DNA from: Gemmatimonadaceae bacterium
GTDB lineage: Bacteria > Gemmatimonadota > Gemmatimonadetes > Gemmatimonadales > Gemmatimonadaceae
DNA length: 64,000 nucleotides
Assembly (NCBI GenBank): GCA_019752115.1
Contig: JAIEMN010000043.1
Location: 1-64,000 of the forward strand
Direction of reading: 5' to 3'
Position numbers and translations under genes: made by a program. The stretch's first letter is position 1. The number at the start of each line of letters is the position of its first letter. Positions 37,075 through 45,677 of this stretch are shown here, in pieces. Below the pieces are notes generated by a model that did not search any database, was not told the DNA's origin, and saw only the letters and a list, made by a program, of their open reading frames with translations.

Positions 37075-39441
37075 TTACGGGAGCCCCACCTGCTTGGCGA
37101 TCGCCTGAACGCGCGGGTCGCTGCGGACCCGATCCAGCGCCGGATCGATCCGCATGAGCGCGATGGAGTGCGAGCGTTCCTTGCGAGCGCGCTCGAGATA
37201 GGCCACCGCCTGATCCTGATCGCCTAGCGCCGCGTACACGGTGGCGATCTCGTACGACGGATGATACCCCGCCGTTGGCGCCTCGAGCTCGCGCAACAGG
37301 ACCAGCGCCTCGGCGCGCCGTCCGAAGGTCGCCAGCGCGTGGGCGAGGCCGGCCACCGTGATGGCACTGCGCTTCCCGAAGCGGGTGGCCGCCTCGAGAT
37401 CGCGCATCGCTCCCGCAGAATCCCGCAGCAGCTCGCGCGTCTGCCCACGCCACAGATAGGCCACGGCCAGCGTCGAATCGAGATCCAGGGCGCGCTGGCA
37501 CTGCGCGAGTGCGTCCCGATACTGCCGCGCCAGCATCATGGCCCAGCACACCGCACCCGTCGAGATGCGATTGGCAGGGTCCAGACGCTCCGCGCGCGTG
37601 AACTCCACCAGCGCCTCCTGCGGCCGGTTCATGGCGAGCAGATAGTTGCCGTACCACTGATGCGCGGTGGCGTAGCTGCTGTCGAGGGCAATGGATCGCC
37701 GGAGGCGCGCGCCAGCGTCATCCCACGCCCAGTCATAGTACAGGGCGATGTACCCCAGTGACGCGACCGGTTCCGCCAACGTGCTGTCGATGGCGATCGC
37801 CTGCTGCGCGATCTGCTTGGCGCGTCCGTATCCCTCCTCGGGGGAGAGGTAGCTGTAGAACGAACTCACCGCGTACGCGTCGGCCAAGCCGCTCAGGACG
37901 CGCGTATTGCGCGGATCCCGATCGTTCGCCTGCCGATAGAGCTCGATCGCGCGCTGCATCCCCTCCTGACTGCGCTCGGACCAAAAGAAGCGGCCGCGCA
38001 TGTAGAGGTCGTGCGCCACGGGATCATCCTGCGTGCGCTGCGTCAGGCCATCGCGCGCGCGCCCACCATATGACACCCCGAGGGCAGCCGTCGCTCCCTG
38101 CACGATGGCTTGCTCGATGGGCAGCAGCTGTGTGCTGTCGCGATCGAACGTCTCGGACCAGACCAGCGTGCCATCGGCGCGCATCAGCTCGGCGGTGACG
38201 TGCAGGCCGTTCGGTCCGCGACGGATGGAGCCGGTGAGAACGTGGCTCACGTCCAGCGCCTGCGCGGCGGTACGCGCATCCACGCCGCGGTGGCGGAAGG
38301 CCATGGAGCGGGCAATCACCTGCAGCCGCGGCACGCGGGAAAGTGTCCCGATCAGCTCTTCGGTGACCCCGTCGGCGAGATACTGCTGCGCCCCCGCCGC
38401 CTGATCGATGGCGTACGGCAGCACCGCCAGCGCCACCGGCGCCTCCGTGCGTCGCGCGGGTACGCCGCGCGACCACAACGCCACGCCGGCCAGCACGAGC
38501 GCACTGACAGCCACTCCCGCGAGCCGCCACCGCGAGCGCGCGGCATTCGCGCGCACGACCGGCGTTGATGTCACGCTGATCGACTCGAGCCGCGTCAGCA
38601 CATCACGGGCCGACGCCGGACGCGCGGCGGGGAGCTTCTCGAGGCACTGCTGCACGAGCGCCGCCAGCGCCGGCGGCGTATCCGGGCGGTACACCGTGAC
38701 CCGCTCGGGGGTCGCGGTCAAATGGGCGGCCAGCGTCTGCGCCGGCGTGAGAGCGGCAAAGGGCGGTCGCCCCGTCAGCAGCTCGTAGGCAAGACATCCC
38801 AGCGCATAGAGATCGGCGCGCCCGTCGATCTCCGGATCCGCCGCGATCTGCTCCGGCGCCATATAGGCGGGTGACCCCACACTGTGACCATCGCGCGTGA
38901 GCGTGGTGGTCGCATCCGTGCTCTGGGAGGCGCCAATCGCCTTGGCAATGCCGAAATCCGTGACCACCGCCGTGCCGCCGGACAACAGCAGATTGTCCAG
39001 CTTGATATCGCGATGGACGACGCCACGGGCATGTGCATAGGCGAGCGCCCGACCGATGTCGCGAAGCACGCGTAACACGTCGGCGAGCGGCAACCCCCCT
39101 CCCGGCGGCGCCTCCCGTAGATGCGCGCGCAATGATCGACCGTCCACGAACGGCATCGTGTACCAGGGCAATCCATCGCAGGTGCCCATCTGCAGCAGCG
39201 GCACGATGTTCGCCTGCTGCAGCGATGCCGCCAGGCGGATTTCGCGCATGAACCGCTCCACACTCAGTTCGGCGGCCAACTCCGGCGACAGCAGCTTGAC
39301 CACAATCTCCCGCCGCAAGGCCGTCTCGTCCGCACGAAAGACGCGACTCATCCCGCCACCGCCAAGCTCAGCGCCGAGCACGAAGCCCGGGCCGAGCGCG
39401 TCCTGTAATCGCTCGCGGAGAAAAGGCGTGGGGGTCGTCAC
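37075..39441 (-). CDS. Ser/Thr protein kinase with TolB-like and TPR regions
   Basis: 788 residues. An N-terminal PknB-type kinase (1-285) has P-loop GGGGMSRVFRA, Lys49, catalytic HRDIKLDN (Asp145, Asn150), DFG at 162-164 and SPAYMAPEQ. One transmembrane helix is near 305-325. Next is a TolB/FlgO-like region (VLPYAIDQAAGAQQYLADGV, ELIGTLSRVPRLQVIARSMA) and at least five TPR repeats. The layout is a transmembrane receptor kinase with protein-interaction repeats outside; its ligand is unknown. It leads an operon with the 4-TM protein and the TonB-C-like protein. Confidence 0.93.
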   Translation of the reverse strand: MTTPTPFLRERLQDALGPGFVLGAELGGGGMSRVFRADETALRREIVVKLLSPELAAELSVERFMREIRLAASLQQANIVPLLQMGTCDGLPWYTMPFVDGRSLRAHLREAPPGGGLPLADVLRVLRDIGRALAYAHARGVVHRDIKLDNLLLSGGTAVVTDFGIAKAIGASQSTDATTTLTRDGHSVGSPAYMAPEQIAADPEIDGRADLYALGCLAYELLTGRPPFAALTPAQTLAAHLTATPERVTVYRPDTPPALAALVQQCLEKLPAARPASARDVLTRLESISVTSTPVVRANAARSRWRLAGVAVSALVLAGVALWSRGVPARRTEAPVALAVLPYAIDQAAGAQQYLADGVTEELIGTLSRVPRLQVIARSMAFRHRGVDARTAAQALDVSHVLTGSIRRGPNGLHVTAELMRADGTLVWSETFDRDSTQLLPIEQAIVQGATAALGVSYGGRARDGLTQRTQDDPVAHDLYMRGRFFWSERSQEGMQRAIELYRQANDRDPRNTRVLSGLADAYAVSSFYSYLSPEEGYGRAKQIAQQAIAIDSTLAEPVASLGYIALYYDWAWDDAGARLRRSIALDSSYATAHQWYGNYLLAMNRPQEALVEFTRAERLDPANRISTGAVCWAMMLARQYRDALAQCQRALDLDSTLAVAYLWRGQTRELLRDSAGAMRDLEAATRFGKRSAITVAGLAHALATFGRRAEALVLLRELEAPTAGYHPSYEIATVYAALGDQDQAVAYLERARKERSHSIALMRIDPALDRVRSDPRVQAIAKQVGLP

Positions 39442-39578
39442 GCGGCTAAGCTACGCGTCCCGGTGAACACTCGCGACTGCGGGGCGAGCCACGATCGACA
39501 TCCGATGGCGGCCCGTGCACCGCGGCGACAAGATTAGGGCGCCGCGACCCGCCACCGCCCCCTACCCCAGGAGCTGTC

Positions 39579-40490
39579 ATGCCCCGATCCCTGACCCTGC
39601 TGCTCTCGATGTGCCTGATCGCCGGCTCTGCGCAGGCTCAGGGTGGCGGCGGCGGTGCCCCACCAGGCGGCGCCGGTCGCGGCGGTGCCCCGCGCCGCGA
39701 CCCGAACGCCCCGCGCACCATCGAGGGGATCGAGACGGTGTGGCTCGAGGAACTCACCCAGCCCGAGTTCCGCGACAAGATCAAGGACGGCTACACCACC
39801 GTGCTCATCATGACCGGAGGCGTCGAGAACAACGACGGCAACCTCCAGATGAACAAGCACAACATCAACATCAAGCTGCTCGGCGAAATGATCGCCAAGC
39901 GCATGGGCAAGACGCTCGTCGCGCCGCTCGTCACGCTGGAGCCGGGCAACGCGGGCCCGAACATCACGCCGGGTAAGGCCGGCCCCATGCTCTCGCAGGC
40001 CACCTACACGGCCGTGCTCTTCGACATGGGCAACTATCTGCGCAGCATGGGCTTCACCGAGATCTACTACCTCGGCGACAGCGGCGGAAACGGGCGTGGC
40101 ATGCAGGCCGCCGCGGATTCCCTCACCAAGCTCTACGCCGACAGCCCCACCAAGGTCGCCTTCAAGCACATCCCCGAGTACTACAACCACACCAGCGTGG
40201 TGCAGCCGTACATCCAAAACGAGCTCAAGATCCCCGAGCAGATCAAGATCGGCGCCAGCTCGGGTAGCAGTAACCAGCACGAGGAGCTCGGGATCGACGC
40301 CACCATGGCGCTCGCCGATCCGCAGTCCATCCGCTTCGCGCAGCGCAAGAAGGTCGGCCAGGACTCGATCAACGGTGTCAAGTTCCAGTCGCTCAAGTGG
40401 CTGCAGGACCTGGGGCGCAAGGTCGCCGAGGTGCGCGTGAAGGCCACGGTGGATGCGATCACGGCCTATCGCGCGACGCTCACCAAGTAG
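39579..40490 (+). CDS. Exported creatininase-family protein, divergent active site
   Basis: 303 residues with a signal peptide (cleaved after AQAQ) and a Gly/Pro-rich mature N-terminus (residues about 22-40). The fold is creatininase-like: TTVLIMTGGVENNDGNLQM, IYYLGDSGGNGRGMQAAADS, HIPEYYNHT and SSNQHEELGIDATMALA. The usual EHG-type metal motif is altered to ENNDG, though other His and Glu residues remain, so activity is uncertain. An AGGAG ribosome-binding site precedes the ATG by about six bases. It is divergent from the kinase gene. Confidence 0.83.
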   Translation: MPRSLTLLLSMCLIAGSAQAQGGGGGAPPGGAGRGGAPRRDPNAPRTIEGIETVWLEELTQPEFRDKIKDGYTTVLIMTGGVENNDGNLQMNKHNINIKLLGEMIAKRMGKTLVAPLVTLEPGNAGPNITPGKAGPMLSQATYTAVLFDMGNYLRSMGFTEIYYLGDSGGNGRGMQAAADSLTKLYADSPTKVAFKHIPEYYNHTSVVQPYIQNELKIPEQIKIGASSGSSNQHEELGIDATMALADPQSIRFAQRKKVGQDSINGVKFQSLKWLQDLGRKVAEVRVKATVDAITAYRATLTK

Positions 40491-40496
40491 CCGCGC

Positions 40497-41657
40497 TTAC
40501 GGCGTCGCGCTCCGGCGAGCTGGCTCGAACAGCTGCTTCTCCGGGGCGCGTGTCACGCTCGGCGGATCCGGTGGCGCCGTCGCGCCGCGCGCGGCCATCG
40601 GCGTGAGCCAGCTGCTCAGCCACCACTTGTACTTCGCATCCTGATGCAGCACCAGGAAGCGCGGCCCTGAACCCGCCATCGCCGACGCGGTGAAGGGCAG
40701 CATGGCGCTCTGGAGGTACTCGCCCTTGGCGTTGTAGTAGTCGATGACGCGCCCCTGCCGGTCGTTCTCCAACCCCACGAGCACGACATAGCCGCCATCG
40801 ACGATGGACGCATCCACGATGAACGGATGCTCCACCGCGCTCCCCGCCAGGGCCGGCGGCTCGCCGATCTGTCGCGGAGCGGCGCCGTCACCGGGGCGGC
40901 GGAGACGCTGGATGCGTGGTGGCGCCCCAGCGCGCGCACTGTCGGGGGCACTCACGATCAGCACCTCGCGCGACGTGAGCAGCAGGCAATGCCGGTTGTC
41001 GCCCCCGCCAAAACGCAGGCGCGCCGCGGTCTCCCCGACAATGCGGTGTCGCCCGATCAGCGAATCCTCGGCCGCGATGGCGGTGAGCGTATACGCTTCG
41101 AGCGCGCGATTCTCACCCAGTGCGCGCACATGCAGCAGCGTGGCCGGCGTGACGGTGCACAGGCGATAGCTCCCGCCGCGCAGCAGGGGTAGGTCACGGC
41201 GGAACACGAACCCGCCAAGCGACTCGCGCATGAGAATGCTGCTGGCACTGTCGATCACATCCACATGGCCATCTTCGGTGGCACGCGACAGCTCCACCGG
41301 CGCGACGAGGTCGCGCGGCACCTGCGCATTCAGCACGGAGTCCACACGCCCCGGGCGCGCACTCAGGAGCATCCCGTGGCCATGTAGCTCAAACTGGGAG
41401 ATGCGCGTAGGGTTTGCCTGCAGCAACGCCACGGTGGTCCCACTTGCCCGGAACACGAGCGGGACCATCGTGCTGTCCACATCCGACGTGATGTCGCTCC
41501 GCCACTCTTCGCGCTTGGCCGGATAGATCGTGCGCGCCTTGAGTGCCGGTTGCAGCGACTCGGGCGCCAGCGCGCGCGGATCGGTCGTCTCGGAGCAGGC
41601 CGCGAGGCCCAACGCGGCGACCGCCAGCCGCGCCGCGCGGGGGCTTACTGCCCGCAC
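40497..41657 (-). CDS. Lipoprotein, possibly six-bladed propeller
   Basis: 386 residues from a GTG at 41657; lipobox ALGLAAC. The body has repeated hydrophobic strand pairs (GHGMLLSARPGRVDSVL, HVDVIDSASSILMRESLGGF, GSYRLCTVTPATLLHVRALG, HPFIVDASIVDGGYVVLVGL) consistent with a propeller, but no named family is certain. It overlaps the Cys-rich peptide gene by 13 bases, so the two are co-expressed. That pairing is reminiscent of the small peptide/6-bladed propeller pairs known from Bacteroidota. Confidence 0.65.
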   Translation of the reverse strand: MRAVSPRAARLAVAALGLAACSETTDPRALAPESLQPALKARTIYPAKREEWRSDITSDVDSTMVPLVFRASGTTVALLQANPTRISQFELHGHGMLLSARPGRVDSVLNAQVPRDLVAPVELSRATEDGHVDVIDSASSILMRESLGGFVFRRDLPLLRGGSYRLCTVTPATLLHVRALGENRALEAYTLTAIAAEDSLIGRHRIVGETAARLRFGGGDNRHCLLLTSREVLIVSAPDSARAGAPPRIQRLRRPGDGAAPRQIGEPPALAGSAVEHPFIVDASIVDGGYVVLVGLENDRQGRVIDYYNAKGEYLQSAMLPFTASAMAGSGPRFLVLHQDAKYKWWLSSWLTPMAARGATAPPDPPSVTRAPEKQLFEPARRSATP

Positions 41658-41875
41658 ACGTTCCAGCGCACCACCGTGTCGTCATTGCAGCGGTAGGTGC
41701 AGAAGCCGCAGTTGGCGCCGCCGATATTCGTGCAGGCGCCGTAGCCCGGCACGCGGGCGTAGCGTGGGCACGACTTCCGCGCCTGCGAGTTGAGGGCGGT
41801 GGGCATCAGCAGCAACAGCGCGGCGAGCGGGCCGAGGTCCACACGACGGGACCAGAAAGCGAAGAAAGAGCGCAT
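41645..41875 (-). CDS. Exported six-cysteine peptide (76 residues)
   Basis: N-terminal signal peptide with a basic region, hydrophobic PLAALLLLMPTALN and predicted cleavage near QA (residue 32). The mature ~44 residues contain six cysteines at 36, 48, 56, 59, 63 and 74 with the pattern C-x11-C-x7-C-x2-C-x3-C-x10-C. Three disulfides or a metal site are possible. No family is recognised. It is upstream of and overlapping the lipoprotein gene, 50 bp after the GH35 stop. Confidence 0.72.
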   Translation of the reverse strand: MRSFFAFWSRRVDLGPLAALLLLMPTALNSQARKSCPRYARVPGYGACTNIGGANCGFCTYRCNDDTVVRWNVCGQ

Positions 41876-41925
41876 GACTGGGAACTACGCAGAAAGAGAC
41901 GGTCCGGCAAGCGGTCGCCGCGCCA

Positions 41926-43809
41926 TCAGGGCTTGAGCGTCGCCGCGCCCGACAGCGGCGTGGCGCTCGTCTTGAGCAGATCCAGCACCACCACGTCGTT
42001 GCGCCCGGCCTTGAGCACCGACGCGGGGGCGTAGAGACGCGTCTGCGGCCCGATGTCCCAGTAGCGCCCGAGATTGTGCCCGTTCACCCAGACGACGCCC
42101 TTCGTGTAGCCCGTCATGTCGAGAAACGTGTCGGTCGGGGTGTCCATGTTGAAGCTGCCGCGGAAGAACAGGCCGGGGCGTGAGCCCGGATCCGCGTCCG
42201 GCGTCAGCGCGCGCACCCACCGATCGGTGAGCGGCAGCGGATAGACCTGCCAGTGCGTCAGCGTCATGCCGGAGAGCGTGACGCGGTCGGTGATTCCCTT
42301 CCGATCGATCATCGCCTGACCGTAGTTGATGTGCCCCATCCCCTCGACGAGGATCTCGAGCACCGGGTGCGCGCTGGTCGGGCGCGGCAACTCGATGGAC
42401 TTCTGCCCGAGCCGGCGATCGATGGTCCCGATGAACGCGCCATCGACGAACACCGTCGCGAAGTCGTGCAGATCGGTAATCGTCAGCGTCCCGCTCTTTC
42501 GCCCGACGAGCGTCGTCTTGTACAGCATGAGCCCCTGATTCTGACCGTACGACTCGAACGGGCGTGGATGCACGGCCTCGATCGCCGCCGGCAGGTGTCG
42601 CCAGAGCGACGCAAACGGCGTCATGACGAAGCTCGGCACCGTCGCCGCCGGAATCGGTGCCGGGATGGGTGCCAGCGACTCCCCCGGCGGCAGCGCGGCG
42701 CCGATCTGCGCGCGCAGCGCGTGATACTTCGGCGTGGGACGCCCCTGCTCGTCGATGGGCGCGTCGTAGTCGTAGCTCGTGAGATCGGGCTCGTACCCCT
42801 TGCCACCTGAGTTGGCGCCGGCGGTGAAGCCGAAGTTCGTGCCGCCGTGCACCACATACAGGTTGAACGACTTCCGCGTGCCCAGGAGGAACGTCATCTC
42901 CTTCGTGAGATCCTCGAGCGAGGGCGCCGCCCACGATTCCCCCCAGTGCGTGAGCCAGCCGGGATACGTCTCCGACGAGAACACCGGCACACCGGGGACC
43001 GTGGTGCGCGCCACCTGCCAGTCGGCCTCGCTCGCGCCCGGATCGAGCCCCAACGCGGCGCCGGGGACGTAGCCCGCTTCGATCGCGAACGGTGCCGGCC
43101 CATCGGCCGTGTAGAACGGCACCGTGATGCCGTGGCGGCGCCACGTGTCGCGCAGATGCAGGATGTAGGCGCGATCGTTGCCGTAGCTGCCGTATTCGTT
43201 CTCGATCTGCACCATCAGGATGGGCCCGCCGTTCGTCACCAGCAGCGGGCGCACTTCACGCGCGAGGCGGGCGATGTACCGATCCGCCGCCGCGATGTAG
43301 CGCGGATACATCGAGCGGATCCGCAAGTCCGGATCGCGCAGCAGATACGTGGGCAAGCCGCCGAAATCCCACTCGGCGCACACATACGGCCCCGGCCGCA
43401 GCAGCACCCACATCCCCTCCTCGGCGGCGATGCGGATGAACTTCGCGATGTCACGATTCTCGCTGGCGAAGTCGAACTGCCCCTCCGCCGTCTCGTGATA
43501 GTTCCAGAAGATGTAGGCCGCGATAGTGTTGAGCCCCATCGCCTTCGCGAGCCGGATCCGATGCCGCCAGTACTGGGCCGGAATGCGCGCCGGATGCATT
43601 TCGCCGGAGCGGATCTGCATCGGCGCGCCGTCGAGCAGGAAGTCGGTAGCCGAGAGCGCGAAGGTATGGCGCGGCGCCGCGGCGCGGTGCGCGGCCGGGC
43701 GTGGCTGGGCCGAGAGATGCGGCGCCGGCCACAGGGGCGCGAGCGCGAGCGTGGTGATCCCCACGATCGTGCACGCAAGCGCAACGACAAAGCGAGGAGA
43801 ACGCATCAT
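41926..43809 (-). CDS. GH35 beta-galactosidase, exported
   Basis: 627 residues (ATG 43809, overlapping the upstream stop; a second ATG follows at once). A signal-anchor-like N-terminus (FVVALACTIVGITTLALAPL) is followed by a GH35 TIM barrel: GEMHPARIPAQYWRHRI, RPGPYVCAEWDFGGLPTYLL, acid/base Glu205 in GGPILMVQIENEYGSYG, nucleophile Glu280 in VFSSETYPGW. C-terminal jelly-roll domains carry GVVWVNGHNLGRYWDIGPQ. It hydrolyses terminal beta-galactose of glycans. Translationally coupled to the DUF3291 gene. Confidence 0.96.
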   Translation of the reverse strand: MMRSPRFVVALACTIVGITTLALAPLWPAPHLSAQPRPAAHRAAAPRHTFALSATDFLLDGAPMQIRSGEMHPARIPAQYWRHRIRLAKAMGLNTIAAYIFWNYHETAEGQFDFASENRDIAKFIRIAAEEGMWVLLRPGPYVCAEWDFGGLPTYLLRDPDLRIRSMYPRYIAAADRYIARLAREVRPLLVTNGGPILMVQIENEYGSYGNDRAYILHLRDTWRRHGITVPFYTADGPAPFAIEAGYVPGAALGLDPGASEADWQVARTTVPGVPVFSSETYPGWLTHWGESWAAPSLEDLTKEMTFLLGTRKSFNLYVVHGGTNFGFTAGANSGGKGYEPDLTSYDYDAPIDEQGRPTPKYHALRAQIGAALPPGESLAPIPAPIPAATVPSFVMTPFASLWRHLPAAIEAVHPRPFESYGQNQGLMLYKTTLVGRKSGTLTITDLHDFATVFVDGAFIGTIDRRLGQKSIELPRPTSAHPVLEILVEGMGHINYGQAMIDRKGITDRVTLSGMTLTHWQVYPLPLTDRWVRALTPDADPGSRPGLFFRGSFNMDTPTDTFLDMTGYTKGVVWVNGHNLGRYWDIGPQTRLYAPASVLKAGRNDVVVLDLLKTSATPLSGAATLKP

Positions 43810-44276
43810 GCGATCGTGTCGGGGTGCGCTTCACCCGGCGAGGGAAACGGCTGCTTGAAGGTGAACGCGTGCGCGCTCGGTCCGTGCTGCCGCAAATGCT
43901 CCAGGCGAGCAACGGCCTCCTCGGGTGAGGGCCGATGGCCCGCCGGCACCCACCAGAGCACCAGAAACGCGTCGGTCATGCGCGTGAACCACTCGCGTCG
44001 GCGCGCCAGCACCTCGGCGTGCCCGCTGCGATACACGTACTGATGCAGTGCGTCCATGGAGTCCCACACCGAGAAATTGACGATGATCCGATCATCGTCG
44101 TAGGGGCGAACCGCGGTGGCGTCACCCGACTCCGTCTGGAATCGCCAGACAAATCCCGGCGCCGCATCGGCGAGTGCATTGATGGCGTCCAGCGCCGCCA
44201 CGAAGTCGGCAATCTCCGGGGCCTCAAGGGGAGCGAGGAGGCGACCGATGTTCAACTGCGCCAACTGGAAGGGCAT
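43806..44276 (-). CDS. DUF3291 protein
   Basis: 156 residues from the ATG at 44276 (a GTG at 44300 is an alternative). FQLAQLNIGRLLAPLE, DAIINALADAAPGFVWR-like segment, IVNFSVWDSMDALHQYVYRS and WWVPAGHRPSPEEA are the DUF3291 signature. This is a dimeric alpha/beta-barrel (ferredoxin-like) monooxygenase-related fold with unknown substrate. The gene overlaps the GH35 start by four bases. Confidence 0.88.
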   Translation of the reverse strand: MPFQLAQLNIGRLLAPLEAPEIADFVAALDAINALADAAPGFVWRFQTESGDATAVRPYDDDRIIVNFSVWDSMDALHQYVYRSGHAEVLARRREWFTRMTDAFLVLWWVPAGHRPSPEEAVARLEHLRQHGPSAHAFTFKQPFPSPGEAHPDTIA

Positions 44277-44683
44277 GTGGGTCACGCGCTCCGGATTCAC
44301 GGTTGTTCTTGTTCACGATTACGTTGACCACCTGCGCCCCGAACGGCTCGTACGTCATGATGTTGCTCGCCGGCGCGGGAGCATCGGGCTTGAGGAGCCA
44401 GTGCCCGAAGCGCGGGTTGGGCGCTGGCCGCTGCCGCGCGGAACGTCAGCACGACGCCAGTCCGCTCCACGAATGCCTGTCGCAACAGCATGAGTCCTCG
44501 GATCGGGTGGACCGCTCGTCTCCGCAGGAGTATCGCGCAGGGCGCTGGAGTCCGCTGGTCGCGACTCACCATCGCAGCGAACTCAACCGTAGGTTCGCCA
44601 CCGTCCCTTCCGGAGTCCGCTCGCGCACGCGAACATCTCAGACCGCCGGGCGTGAGCTGTCCTTCCCCTACTTCGGAGCATCC
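44277..44683. other. 407-bp intergenic region with a possible degraded coding stretch
   Basis: On the minus strand about 44300-44430 can be read as NPRFGHWLLKPDAPAPASNI followed by MTYEPFGAQVVNVIVNK, which has protein-like composition, but it ends at a stop near 44228 inside the DUF3291 gene in another frame, and upstream needs a frameshift to join MLLRQAFVERTGVVLTFRAA. It may be a decayed gene. The remainder, up to 44683, should hold the promoter of the following plus-strand gene. No hairpin recognised. Confidence 0.35.
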
Positions 44684-45625
44684 ATGCACCAGCCTCGTTG
44701 GAGCCGTACGACGCGCCTTCTGCTCGCGATCGCCACGGGGGCGGCCCACGCCGCGTCGCCGTCACCGGCCTCGGCACAGTCTCCGGCCATGACGCCGTTC
44801 GAGCTCAACATGGAGCGCGTCTCCAGCAAGAAGTTCGGCGGCGATCTCGGCGACTCCAAGACCTACTTCGTGCCGACGTACGATCTGCTCGTGTCCGTCA
44901 GCGGCTCGGTCTGGTCCAAGAAGGGAGGCGCGCAGGCCCATGGGCGCTTCTTCGTGGACGGGCTCGACAAGCCGCTCATGCACGCGATCGCCCGGAAGCT
45001 GCAGGATGATCTGGTGGCGCGGATCCGCGCGGCGGGCTTCACGGCGCTCACGTACGACGATCTCAAGGGTGAACCCGATGTCGCCGGACGCGGTCTCGAT
45101 GCCGATGAGGACAAGTGGGGCTTCCCGGTCCGCAAGATCACGCCGCTCAGCTACATCATTGCCGCGCCTTCCGAGGCCCAGCAGTTCAACAATCCCATTC
45201 AGGGCCCGGCATGGCCGTGGAAGGGCCTCGCGAAGGCGAAGGATCTCGTGGTGCTTTCGCCGGAGCTGCGATTCACGCTGCCGCAGATGTGGGGGGTCAC
45301 GCGCGCGGGTGTCACGGCAAACGAGGCCGGCATCGCCACCGACCCGGCCATGATTCTCGAGGCGGGCACGATCCACTCCATCGGTCGCAAGGGCGGCGGT
45401 GAAACGGTGCAGATCGATCGGCACGGCCAGCGACTCGCAGCAGAAAGCGCCGGGACGATCACGCAGCTCAAGCAGGATCGCACCGACTTCTCGGCGGCGT
45501 GGAAGCGCGTCTCCGGTGACTACAGCATGAGCATCGACCGGACGGCATTCGAGGATGGCGTGATGCGGGTGGGCCTCGCCATCAACGCCATGCTCGTCGA
45601 CAAGCTGGTCAAGGCACACAAGTAG
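44684..45625 (+). CDS. Exported protein of unknown function (313 residues)
   Basis: Signal peptide (MHQPRWSRTTRLLLAIATGA, cleavage after ASAQ) precedes a mature domain with no family I recognise. Visible segments are YFVPTYDLLVSVSGSVWS, HAIARKLQDDLVARIRAAGF, TALTYDDLKGEPDV, PAWPWKGLAKAKDLVVLSPEL and VMRVGLAINAMLVDKLVKA. The start at 44684 follows a CGGAG-like sequence; the longer upstream reading lacks protein-like composition. It is 52 bp upstream of the DUF1028 gene and may be cotranscribed. Confidence 0.72.
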   Translation: MHQPRWSRTTRLLLAIATGAAHAASPSPASAQSPAMTPFELNMERVSSKKFGGDLGDSKTYFVPTYDLLVSVSGSVWSKKGGAQAHGRFFVDGLDKPLMHAIARKLQDDLVARIRAAGFTALTYDDLKGEPDVAGRGLDADEDKWGFPVRKITPLSYIIAAPSEAQQFNNPIQGPAWPWKGLAKAKDLVVLSPELRFTLPQMWGVTRAGVTANEAGIATDPAMILEAGTIHSIGRKGGGETVQIDRHGQRLAAESAGTITQLKQDRTDFSAAWKRVSGDYSMSIDRTAFEDGVMRVGLAINAMLVDKLVKAHK

Positions 45626-45677
45626 TGTGGCGCGACGGCGCGGTACGATGCAGCACTCCCCAACCACGCGAGCCCCG

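Noticed and set aside
44303-44683. Extending the 313-residue secreted protein upstream to 44303
   Set aside because: The added 127 residues lack protein-like composition and would hide a clear signal peptide at 44684.
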